Of a stretch of DNA of 42,796 bases, positions 18,324-25,451 are shown piece by piece (positions within the stretch are counted from its first letter, which is position 1; each line of letters opens with the position of its first letter). Below the pieces are notes generated by a model that had not been told where the DNA came from, did no database searches, and saw only the letters and a program-made list of their open reading frames with translations. Made by a program: the position numbers and the translations under genes. Origin of the DNA: Verrucomicrobiota bacterium (GTDB taxonomy: Bacteria > Verrucomicrobiota > Verrucomicrobiia > Limisphaerales > JADLHS01); contig JABFSR010000088.1 of the NCBI GenBank assembly GCA_013140495.1, positions 1 through 42,796 on the forward strand, written 5' to 3'.

Positions 18324-19352
18324 ATGCCTCTGTTGAACTCGTTCAGACTGCCGTTCGCGCTACTGTTGCTTCTCCCGTTTGCAGGATGTCGTTCCGCGCC
18401 TTCGCCCGAGTTGCTTCACCGCTACGAATTCAAACAGCCACACATGGGCACGCTGTTCACAATCACGCTTTTCGCACCGGACGAACACGCCGCGCGTGCG
18501 GCATCCGATGCCGCATACGAGAAGATCGCTACGCTGGACAGCATGATGACCGATTACGACCCCGACAGCGAATTGATGCAGCTCTGCCGAAAGCCCGTCA
18601 GTGAACCGGTGCGCGTGAGTGACGAGCTGTTCGACATTCTGCAACGCTCGCAAAAGATTTCCGAACTTAGCGATGGCGCGTTCGATGTAACTGTCGGCCC
18701 GCTTGTCCGGCAGTGGCGACGGGCCCGCCGGGCTCAAATGCTGCCGACACCTGATCAGATCAATCAGGCTCGGCAATCGGTCGGCTGGCGCAAACTCAAA
18801 CTCGATTCTCATAATATAACCGTCACGCTGACCGTGCCAAGAATGCAGCTCGATCTTGGCGGCATCGCCAAAGGTTACGCGGCGGACAAGGCCCTTGAGG
18901 TTCTGCGTCAACGCGGAATTACGCGTGCGCTTGTGGCGGCCAGTGGAGATATTGCAATCGGTAACGCCCCGCCTGGAAAGCGCGGCTGGCGTGTTGGTAT
19001 CGGTTCGCCTGCTTACAAGCAGGCTCGTTCCGCTGCGCAGGAAAGCCAGGCCGGCAACTCGGTCAGCGAGCCGCTTGAAGAAACCATCCTTCTAGTCAAC
19101 ACTGCCATTTCCACCTCGGGGGATGAGCAACAATTTGCAATCATCGGTGGTGTTCGCTATTCGCATATCGTTGACCCACGGACGGGAGTTGGTCTGACGA
19201 ATCAGCTTCAGGTTTCCATTATCGCCAAACGCGCCACAGACACGGACGCATTCGCCACCACGGTCTGTGTTCTCGGCAAGGAAAAGGGCTTGAAGTTGAT
19301 CAAGTCGCAGCGCGGCATAAAGGCGATCTTCCAATCAGGTAGTTCGCGCTGA
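18324..19352 (+). CDS. apbE: FAD:protein FMN transferase (ApbE family), lipoprotein
   Basis: A 342-aa protein that moves FMN from FAD onto threonine of flavoproteins such as NqrB/NqrC or RnfG/RnfD outside the inner membrane. The start at ATG 18324 is chosen because it gives a lipoprotein signal: hydrophobic run then LPFAGC with lipobox cysteine at about residue 20. The upstream in-frame start at 18216 would bury this signal. ApbE hallmarks are HMGTLFTITLF near residue 38, DLGGIAKGYAAD (about 177-188), ASGDIAIG (about 206-213), and TSGDEQQFAIIGGVRYSHIVDPRTG (split) near the C-terminal third, which supplies the Mg site. No flavoprotein target is in the window. It converges with the next gene. 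Confidence 0.92.
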   Translation: MPLLNSFRLPFALLLLLPFAGCRSAPSPELLHRYEFKQPHMGTLFTITLFAPDEHAARAASDAAYEKIATLDSMMTDYDPDSELMQLCRKPVSEPVRVSDELFDILQRSQKISELSDGAFDVTVGPLVRQWRRARRAQMLPTPDQINQARQSVGWRKLKLDSHNITVTLTVPRMQLDLGGIAKGYAADKALEVLRQRGITRALVAASGDIAIGNAPPGKRGWRVGIGSPAYKQARSAAQESQAGNSVSEPLEETILLVNTAISTSGDEQQFAIIGGVRYSHIVDPRTGVGLTNQLQVSIIAKRATDTDAFATTVCVLGKEKGLKLIKSQRGIKAIFQSGSSR

Positions 19353-19373
19353 GAGATCGGCCTTCAAGTTGGA

Positions 19374-20483
19374 CTATGGCGTCAAAGCCTTGAGCAGGTT
19401 TCGGAGAAACACCACGTTGTCACACTCCACGTAATTCATCGTGCCGCCCATGCGGGCAAAGCTTTTGCAGAAGCGGAGATAGTACGCCGGATTGTCCTTG
19501 GGCGGCTCGCCTTGACGCCAATCCCAGTTGCCGCCGTCCTGCAGGTCCACGACGAAAAGAGTGTGTCCGCTGACAACCTTGCGTCCGGATTGCAGTCGCA
19601 AATTGTTCACGCAACTGAGGCTCTTCTCGAACACCTGCGGAGCCATGATCGCTGACCCCACGCTCAACACCACGCCGTCATCCAGTCCATCCACCGCCCG
19701 ACCGAACAGCGCGAAGTCAATCGTCGCTGCACGACCGATTGCAGCGCCGTTAAACATGGGATGATTGGAAATGATGTCGTAACCGATGCCGGGATGCACC
19801 GTGAACGGAAGATTGTGCCGGAAAGCCTGTGCGAGGATGGATGTGGCCGGGTGACGGTGTTTGACTTCGATGCGACCCGACGGGAGCTGGTGCACCGTCA
19901 TCGCCTGCAACAATTCAGCACGGGCCGGCGTCAGCGGATGCGCGGGTTCCGTGCTCAGGAGTTTCTTGAGTTCGTCCGTCGTGGGCAATGTCACGCCGTC
20001 CTCGACAATGAAGCGACCGAGGCTTCGTCCGTAGCCTTCACCACGCAGCGCTCCTGCCAGCAACGCAAGATGTATGTTGCGACCGGTTTCATCCCACGTG
20101 CCGAATGTGCCGGTGGCAACGTTGTCACGGACGCTTTCCGCCGTGCGGCCTTGAAATGCCAGCTCCCAATCGTGAATCGTGCCGGCTCCGTTCGTGGCCA
20201 GGTGGGTGACCCATCCGTGTTCGATCAGAGAATTCACGACTTCCAACAAGCCGTTCTTAACGAGGTGAGCGCCGTAAATGAGCATGACGCTCGCGTTACG
20301 TTTACGCGCCGAAATGATTTTTGCGACCGCGTTGCGGATATGTTCCATGGACGCTTCCGAACACGGGGCAGACTCGCTTTGAGAAAACTCCAGCAGTTCC
20401 TCCAGTGTGCTGAGATTTCGTCGTTGGGAGAGCGGGTAGGTTTTGATCTTTTTAAGGTCGAGAGGCGTTGGAAAATCTTTCAT
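19374..20483 (-). CDS. Deoxyhypusine-synthase-like conserved protein
   Basis: A 369-aa cytoplasmic protein starting MKDFPTPLDLKKIKTYPLSQR. Blocks that look conserved are SVMLIYGAHLVKNGL (about 63-77), HLATNGAGTIHDWELAFQG (about 91-109), GTFGTWDETGRNIHLAL (about 121-137) and VHPGIGYDIISNHPMFNGAAIG near residue 215, followed by DDGVVLSVGSAIMAPQVFEKSL. The TNGAG..HD and GVVL.VGS segments recall the NAD-binding folds of deoxyhypusine synthase, but the GGGV(V/I)K motif that gives that enzyme its catalytic lysine is not evident, so the reaction may differ. ATG 20483 is preferred: an upstream in-frame ATG at 20690 would translate repeat copy D. The assignment is tentative. Confidence 0.5.
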   Translation of the reverse strand: MKDFPTPLDLKKIKTYPLSQRRNLSTLEELLEFSQSESAPCSEASMEHIRNAVAKIISARKRNASVMLIYGAHLVKNGLLEVVNSLIEHGWVTHLATNGAGTIHDWELAFQGRTAESVRDNVATGTFGTWDETGRNIHLALLAGALRGEGYGRSLGRFIVEDGVTLPTTDELKKLLSTEPAHPLTPARAELLQAMTVHQLPSGRIEVKHRHPATSILAQAFRHNLPFTVHPGIGYDIISNHPMFNGAAIGRAATIDFALFGRAVDGLDDGVVLSVGSAIMAPQVFEKSLSCVNNLRLQSGRKVVSGHTLFVVDLQDGGNWDWRQGEPPKDNPAYYLRFCKSFARMGGTMNYVECDNVVFLRNLLKALTP

Positions 20484-20574
20484 GTCGCGCCTGCATTTAA
20501 CCACGGCGGCACTCTGATGAAAACGACTTTTTGCCGGGTGACCGCAGAAGCGCGGTGCGTCGGGGCGCTGTCTT

Positions 20575-20744
20575 GTAGCGGCGGGCGTCTCGCCTGCCGT
20601 AGAGCCGGTGCATTCTGCCCGGCGGGAAAAACTCACACATGCAGAGGCGGCCTGACATTTTCGTGAGGCTTCAAAAGATTCGCGCGCCAATGCCGGGCGG
20701 CGGGACGCCCGCCCTCTACGGCAGGCAGGATGCCTGACGCTACA
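20575..20744. repeat. Palindromic element, family 1, copy D (intergenic)
   Basis: The left arm (20575-20629) reads GTAGCGGCGGGCGTCTCGCC and ends in CCGGTG...CCCGGCGG. The right arm (20692-20744) carries GCCGGGCGGCGGGACG, CCCTCTACGGCAGGCAGG and ATGCCTGACGCTAC. It occupies most of the 302-base gap between the two flanking divergent genes. The right arm ends 42 bases before the start of the sigma factor gene, so the element may affect its promoter. Confidence 0.85.
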
Positions 20745-20785
20745 TTCCCTGTCCGATTTTCGCGTCGGCGGCTACTATAGGGTGA

Positions 20786-22228
20786 GTGAACGACCAAACC
20801 GACTCACAACTGCTGCGCGCCTACGCGGAACATCGCTCTGAACAGGCGTTCACCGAACTCGTGCGCCGCCATCTGGACATCGTCCATTCCGCTGCGCTGC
20901 GCATGGTTTGTGACTCGCACCTCGCGCAAGATGTGACCCAGGGCGTGTTTGTCGCTCTCGCAAGGAATGCCGCCCAGCTCAAGGATCGCCCGGTGCTGTC
21001 CGGCTGGTTGCATCGCACCGCGCAAAATATCGCCGCGCAGACGGTGCGCACGGATGTGCGTCGTCGTGTCCGCGAACAGGAGGCCGCTGCCATGAACGAA
21101 TTGCTTTCCGCTGAACCTGACGTCGTCTGGGAACACATCGCCCCGCATCTCGACAGCGCGCTCGGCGAACTGAGCGAGCCGGATCGTGACGCCCTGATGC
21201 TCCGCTATTTTGAACGCAAGTCCGCCGGCGAGATGGCAACAACCCTTGGCATCAGCGGCGAAGCTGCGCAAAAGCGCGTGAGCCGGGCCGTGGAACGATT
21301 GCGCGAGTTCTTTGCCAAACGCGGCATCACCGTGGGCGCGAGCGGACTCGTTGTCGTCATCTCTGCCAACGCCGTCCAAGCCGCACCGGTTGGATTGGCC
21401 GTCACGATTTCAACCGCAGCACTCCTTGCCGGAACAACCATCTCCACGACCGTAACCGCCACCGCAATCAAAACCATCGCCATGACTACACTGCAAAAGA
21501 CTTTGATCACTGCCGGCCTTGCCGTCGCCGTCGGCGCTGGCATCTACGAAGCCCACCAAGCCTCCAAACTGCGAGAACAAGTGCAGACACTTCAACAACA
21601 GCAAGCGCCGATCGCCGAGCAGATCGAACAATTGCAGCACGAGCGAGACGATGCGACGACCCGACTTGCCGCCTTGCGAGAGGAGAGCGAGCGATTGAAT
21701 CGGAATACGGCAGAGCTTATGAAACTGCGCAGCGAAGCAGGAAGTCTTCGAGGGCAAGCGAGTGAACTTGAAAAGTTACGGGAAGAAAAGCGTCAGACTA
21801 ACCTGGGGTTGGCAGCCGCTCAAAATCGGTTGGCTCAATCCCCTGCAGGGGCATACGTAAGGCATCAAATAGACACGGTCAATGCAATGAGACAGCTTGG
21901 GCTTGCGATGCGAGTCTATGCACTTGATAACGATCATAAGTTTGCCACGAACTTTGACCACCTCACGAATGAACTCGATCATGTAACAAAATTTGAAGGA
22001 GATATCGATTTGGATGTATTTGAATTGGTAAATGTCGGGCTGTTGACGGATACCAACACAGTACCCAAATTCATCTTACGCGAACGAATTCCTCGACGAA
22101 CCCCCGATGGCAAATGGGAGCGAGTTTATTGTTTATCAGACGGCAGCGTGCAAACGAGAAAATCCGATGATGGTAGTTTTGATGCTGATGAAAAATGGGG
22201 CATTGTTCGACAGTCCAAAGGTGACTGA
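20786..22228 (+). CDS. ECF sigma factor fused to membrane segments, coiled coil and pseudopilin-like domain
   Basis: A 480-aa protein with a GTG start at 20786. Residues 1-170 are an ECF sigma-70 factor: region 2 at about 8-75 (AFTELVRRHLDIVHSAALRMV, then GWLHRTAQNIAAQ) and region 4 at about 125-172 (LSEPDRDALMLRYFERKSAGEMA, helix-turn-helix, GISGEAAQKRVSRAVERL). Two hydrophobic stretches (about 178-215 and 235-252) follow, then a long coiled coil (about 255-350, glutamine- and glutamate-rich) and a C-terminal domain from about 365. That last part (MRQLGLAMRVYALDNDHKF ... CLSDGSVQ) looks like the globular head of the pseudopilin at 16.4-17.2 kb. The layout suggests a membrane-tethered transcription factor. 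No separate anti-sigma gene lies beside it. A TACTAT -10-like box at 20773 lies very close to the start. Confidence 0.85.
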   Translation: MNDQTDSQLLRAYAEHRSEQAFTELVRRHLDIVHSAALRMVCDSHLAQDVTQGVFVALARNAAQLKDRPVLSGWLHRTAQNIAAQTVRTDVRRRVREQEAAAMNELLSAEPDVVWEHIAPHLDSALGELSEPDRDALMLRYFERKSAGEMATTLGISGEAAQKRVSRAVERLREFFAKRGITVGASGLVVVISANAVQAAPVGLAVTISTAALLAGTTISTTVTATAIKTIAMTTLQKTLITAGLAVAVGAGIYEAHQASKLREQVQTLQQQQAPIAEQIEQLQHERDDATTRLAALREESERLNRNTAELMKLRSEAGSLRGQASELEKLREEKRQTNLGLAAAQNRLAQSPAGAYVRHQIDTVNAMRQLGLAMRVYALDNDHKFATNFDHLTNELDHVTKFEGDIDLDVFELVNVGLLTDTNTVPKFILRERIPRRTPDGKWERVYCLSDGSVQTRKSDDGSFDADEKWGIVRQSKGD

Positions 22229-22470
22229 ATTGCAGTAAAGTTTTGCCCATATGAACCGCCAACACTTAAATATCGGTTTGAAGACACCAGCGACGCCGCT
22301 TTAGTTTGTTGGAGCCGTGACCATTTGCCGCATCGTGAGCGGCTGCAACCATGAACAGGCTGGGAACATAAAACGGGTCACTCCGTAGTTTTGACACGAC
22401 CTCCAGGTGGAAAGTTTAAGATCGCAATTCCGTTTCAGCGTTACAGAACTTAGCTTTGCGTCCTCCGTCC

Positions 22471-22498
22471 TCTGGGTCAGGCAAGACGCCCGCGCTAC
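22471..22498. repeat. Fragment of family 1 palindromic element
   Basis: TCTGGGTCAGGCAAGACGCC followed by CGCGCTAC is a degenerate right arm without a matching left arm. It supplies the TAG stop codon (22495-22497) of the DUF1552 remnant, read on the minus strand. The rest of the 266-base interval after the sigma factor gene (22229-22494) holds nothing I can identify. Confidence 0.6.
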
Positions 22499-22790
22499 CC
22501 CAGCGCCAGCGCGCCGGTGCTGTCGCCGAATTTCTCCACGGGCGTGCCCATCTGATCGAGCATCGAGACGTAAAGGTTGCATAGCGGCGTGCCTTTGGGA
22601 CTGGCGATGTGGCGTCCGGTCTTGAGCCTCCCGCCACCGCGGCCCGCAAGGATGATGGGCAGATTGGCGGGATCGTGGCGGTTGCCGTCCGACATGCTGG
22701 AGCCGAACAGCACCATGCTGTTGTCCAGCAGCGTGCGTTCGCCTTCCTTGATCGCGGCCAGCTTGTCCTCCTGCGAGCGGAATCTGCCTG
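22495..22790 (-). pseudogene. 3' remnant of a DUF1552 gene
   Basis: About 97 codons starting just below the superoxide dismutase stop encode DKLAAIKEGERTLLDNSMVL, then FGSSMSDGNRHDPANLPIILAGRG (split here), and TPLCNLYVSMLDQMGTPVEKFG. These are the characteristic final blocks of DUF1552 proteins, which are normally about 430 aa. The N-terminal three quarters are missing; the dismutase gene stands in their place, ending six bases above the remnant. Its last codons and stop come from a repeat fragment. DUF1552 genes usually stand next to a DUF1587/DUF1592 gene like the one at the start of the window, so a former pair may have been broken up. Confidence 0.75.
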
Positions 22791-22795
22791 AGATG

Positions 22796-23500
22796 TTACT
22801 TCGCCAGTTTCGCGTAACGCTCGGCCACAAAATCCCAGTTCACGACGTTCCACCAGGCAGCGATGTAATCGGCGCGCTTGTTCTGGTATTTGAGATAGTA
22901 GGCATGTTCCCAGACGTCGAGGCCGAGGAGCGGTTGTTTGCCGGAACTCAGCGGAGAGTCCTGGTTTGGGGACGATTCGACTGTCAGCCTGCCATCTTGC
23001 AGGACCAACCACGCCCAGCCGCTGCCGAATACTTTCGTTGCAGCTTCGGTGAACTTGGTTTTGAAATCGGTGAGATTGCCAAAGTTCTTTTCAATGGCTT
23101 TGGCCAATTCCGCTTTCGGCTGGCCTCCTCCGTCTTTCTTCATCATCAACCAGAAGTCCGTGTGATTGAGATGACCACCGCCATGATTGCGAACTGCCGT
23201 GCGGATTTTTTCCGGAACAGAATTCAAATCTCTCAGCAAATCCACGACTGATTTATTTTTGAGGTCGGGCGAATCTGCGAGAGCCTTGTTCAAGTTGTCC
23301 ACGTAGGCCTTATGATGGCGGTCGTGATGAATCTCCATCGTGCGCGCGTCAATGTGTGGCTCAAGCGCGTCAAAGGCATAGGGCAACGGTGGTAAAGTGA
23401 ACGGTCCAGCAGGTGCGGGCTGCCCGATTGCTCCAGGCACTGTTGCGATGGCGGCAGTGGCGAGCACAGTGGTTTTGATTGCATTGCGTCGAGTCATCAT
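22796..23500 (-). CDS. sodB: Fe/Mn superoxide dismutase with export signal
   Basis: A 234-aa enzyme converting superoxide to peroxide and oxygen. Metal ligands lie in [18 protein letters not shown] (first histidine), [11 protein letters not shown] (second histidine) and [16 protein letters not shown] (aspartate and third histidine). The Mn or Fe choice is not settled by eye. ATG 23500 (a tandem ATG) yields an N-terminus [20 protein letters not shown] that looks like a twin-arginine (Tat) signal, with a likely cut near IGQPAPA, so the enzyme is probably delivered folded to the periplasm; most bacterial Fe/Mn dismutases are cytosolic. An upstream in-frame ATG at 23566 is less likely because it would bury the signal. 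Its end replaces the front of a DUF1552 gene. Confidence 0.92.
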   Translation of the reverse strand: MMTRRNAIKTTVLATAAIATVPGAIGQPAPAGPFTLPPLPYAFDALEPHIDARTMEIHHDRHHKAYVDNLNKALADSPDLKNKSVVDLLRDLNSVPEKIRTAVRNHGGGHLNHTDFWLMMKKDGGGQPKAELAKAIEKNFGNLTDFKTKFTEAATKVFGSGWAWLVLQDGRLTVESSPNQDSPLSSGKQPLLGLDVWEHAYYLKYQNKRADYIAAWWNVVNWDFVAERYAKLAK

Positions 23501-23627
23501 AATGGGCCTTTGGTTTTTGTTTCGTAGAACTCTACCTTTGATACAGGGCGCGGTGCAACTATTCAACTCCGACCCGGTTCTTTCTCTTAGTCATAATTTG
23601 TCGAGGGAATTAAGAAAAAAAGAACAC

Positions 23628-23820
23628 TGAGGTTAAGAGCCTGTTTGAAAAGTCAGGTTGGAGAGCGCCCGTCCCCGGGCGCAGCGGTGTGAGCATGTCA
23701 GACGTGTTAGAAAAGTCCACGCCAGCCGCCTTTCCAATGTCGCTGCGCCCGAGGACGGGCGCTCTCCGCCAGAATCGTCGCTGCCAGCAATGCGACCTTT
23801 CAAACAGGCTCTAAACCTCA
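23628..23820. repeat. Nested inverted repeat, MITE-like (193 bases)
   Basis: The outer arms of about 27 bases (23628-23654 and 23794-23820) share GAGGTT-A/T-AGAGCCTGTTTGAAA, a terminal-inverted-repeat pattern. Inside lie inner arms (23660-23685 and about 23741-23767) reading GGAGAGCGCCCGTCCCCGGG and the inverse GGACGGGCGCTCTCC. The central 55 bases resemble the centre of the element at 26838. No transposase is encoded. The right outer arm contains the stop codon of the GIY-YIG-like gene. Confidence 0.8.
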
Positions 23821-24419
23821 AGTTGCTCCGGCATGCCCAACACATCCACCGGCGTCACGATTTTCACCGAGATCGCTGATTCCGTGGTCAGCCGGCCCAG
23901 CACCCGGATGTCCGGAGGGAACAAACTCGACGCCGTTTTGTCTTTGCGGATGTGCGCTGCGATTGCTCCCTCGATCCGCCGCCGCATCCGGTCCTCGGCC
24001 TCCAGTGGTGCAACGAACACTCGCTCCAGTTTCAGATTGCGCTTTGCCTCTTCGAATAACCGGGTGCTGTCGCGCAGGAATTCCGGCAGTCGTTCCCGTG
24101 TTCCCTCGCGCCACAGGCCGTCCCAGAGGATTTTTGATTCCCCGCGCGACAATGCCTGCGAATCCGAGATGCGATAGTTGCCGCCGAGCGTGTTGATGAC
24201 ATGCTCCTTCATCCGCTGGTAAAACGAAGTGCCGGTCTGACCGATGTGCGTCAGGCGATAGCTCTTGCCGACCAGGATCGCCCAAAAATAAATGCCGCCG
24301 GATTTGCGATGCCTGCAATCAGCCAGCACGTCCTTCGTCTCGGTACACGTCGGATACGGACCATCAAACTTGATCGTCAGAATCTTCGTCTCCGTCTTTC
24401 TGGGCGTTTTTTCTGGCAT
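23811..24419 (-). CDS. GIY-YIG-like protein
   Basis: A 202-aa protein. Residues about 41-80 read GGIYFWAILVGKSYRLTHIG followed by QTGTSFYQRMKEHVINTLGG, a good match to the core of the GIY-YIG nuclease fold (GIY strand, YIG-like HIG, conserved arginine and a following EH). The catalytic glutamate of the fold would be expected further downstream, and EAEDRMRRRIEGAIAAHIRK (about 149-168) is a candidate. The rest is not recognised. It may act as a DNA endonuclease in a mobile or defence setting; it lies between a MITE-like repeat and a toxin-like gene cluster. The final codons and stop lie inside the repeat's outer arm, so the repeat has probably trimmed or replaced its original end. Confidence 0.6.
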   Translation of the reverse strand: MPEKTPRKTETKILTIKFDGPYPTCTETKDVLADCRHRKSGGIYFWAILVGKSYRLTHIGQTGTSFYQRMKEHVINTLGGNYRISDSQALSRGESKILWDGLWREGTRERLPEFLRDSTRLFEEAKRNLKLERVFVAPLEAEDRMRRRIEGAIAAHIRKDKTASSLFPPDIRVLGRLTTESAISVKIVTPVDVLGMPEQLEV

Positions 24420-24452
24420 CGGCGTTCTTGTTTAAGTCTGCACATCCATACT

Positions 24453-24531
24453 GTTGCTTCTGAATCGCGGCGACAACCACGTAATTCCCACCGCTTAACC
24501 AAACATGTTTGCCAAAAAGCAAATCACTCTC
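24453..24531 (-). pseudogene. Second copy of the tyrS 3' end (fragment)
   Basis: Read on the minus strand it encodes SDLLFGKHVWLSGGNYVVVAA, nearly the tail of the tyrosyl-tRNA synthetase at 25452 (NDLLFTKHILLRKGKKNYVVV). The DNA match includes ACAACCACGTAATTC (15 identical bases) and continues past the tyrS stop (GAATC and GTTGC in both). It begins right after the stop of the zeta-like gene. A reading frame of 60 codons (24364-24546) runs through it but overlaps the GIY-YIG gene start and is unlikely to be a gene. Confidence 0.7.
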
Positions 24532-25179
24532 AGTGTTCGATTTCAAACAAACCGGAGTCGAGCAGGGCTTTTACCAATGCGGGATTGGCCTCGCGATCGA
24601 GCAACCGGAGACTGCCGGATGCCACGCCTTCTCGGGCCGCCAACACCGGTTCTTGATCCGGATTGGAATCGGAGTTGTCGAAAATGAAAAAGTGATCCGC
24701 CCGGCTTGCGAACCACGGGAGATGTTCCAACGAGCGCTGCCAGCGTCCGGCCAGTTTTTCCTCCGGCACCGGATGACCGCCTTTCGCCACACGGGCGGCG
24801 ACACGCTGTCTGGATAACTCCGGCGAATTCAATCCGACGTAGATAAGATTGAACATTCCTCCATCGCGCCGGAGTTGTTCGACGACGGGGCGATATTTGT
24901 CCGTGCTCAACACAGTTTCGACAGCCACCGCCTCCCCGGCGGCAAGCAACTGGCGCACTTCGGAAAAACTTTTTCCGCCGCAGCCAGGTTTGATCGCAGT
25001 AAAACATCCGCCGGTGCGGTGGCATAAGTTGGAAAGCCCTGTTCATTGAGGAGCTGCCGGGTCAGTTCATCAGCGTTTAGGAAATGGCTGATGTGCTGGC
25101 TGAACGTCTCGCGCTTGGTGAAAGTGGTTTTGCCCGCGCCATTCGGACCGGCGAACAACCACAATTGGGCGGTTGCCAT
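24530..25179 (-). pseudogene. Zeta-toxin-like kinase, interrupted by a frameshift
   Basis: Two overlapping frames join into one 216-aa protein if one base is added in the homopolymer AAAAAGTTTTT (minus strand, 24965-24975). The first half has the P-loop GPNGAGKTT (residues 11-19) and FLNADELTRQL. The second has AVAVETVLSTDKYRPVV, then RVAARVAKGGHPVPEEKLAGR, matching the chromosomal zeta-toxin-like P-loop kinase family whose founder phosphorylates UDP-sugars of the cell wall. Both ends and stop look intact. The defect can be real inactivation, a one-base assembly or sequencing error, or a programmed slip on the A5/T5 run; the first two are more likely. It starts nine bases after a small gene that is its probable partner. 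Confidence 0.75.
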
Positions 25180-25188
25180 CGGCGGGGA

Positions 25189-25407
25189 TTACTTTGATTC
25201 GGCAAGGGCGGCGCGCTTTGCCTCGAAGAATATGCCGGTCATCTGCGCTGCAAACTCCGGACTGGCCAGCCGGGCATGAAGTTTTTGCGCGGCCTGTGTT
25301 TGCTGGGCGGCATCGGCTTGACCGTTGCCGCTCGTAACAGCGAAAATCTCGCTCAACAATGAAGGCGCGGACAGTTTGCCGTTTTTTTCTTTCCGTTCCA
25401 TAAACAT
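25189..25407 (-). CDS. Small protein, probable partner of the zeta-like kinase
   Basis: A 72-aa, mostly helical, charged protein (MFMERKEKNGKLSAPSLLSE at the start, ending AKRAALAESK). It has no recognised family or DNA-binding motif. It is placed nine bases before the zeta-like gene, on the same strand, in the position and size of an antitoxin. Function is inferred from that position alone. ATG 25407 is used; ATG 25401 is possible. Confidence 0.55.
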   Translation of the reverse strand: MFMERKEKNGKLSAPSLLSEIFAVTSGNGQADAAQQTQAAQKLHARLASPEFAAQMTGIFFEAKRAALAESK

Positions 25408-25451
25408 AGAATGTCATTGAACATTTGATCCGTCAACCTAGTTGCCGTGAA

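Noticed and set aside
20484..20690. N-terminal extension of the deoxyhypusine-synthase-like gene
   Set aside because: The added 69 codons translate repeat copy D and cysteine-rich noise; the natural start MKDFPTPL is at 20483.
22327..22343. GCCGC-ATCGTGA-GCGGC hairpin after the sigma factor gene
   Set aside because: The stem is only five bases and no T-run follows on either strand, so a terminator cannot be supported.
24364..24546. 60-codon minus frame treated as a separate gene
   Set aside because: It is the second tyrS 3' fragment running on past its original stop and overlapping the GIY-YIG gene start.
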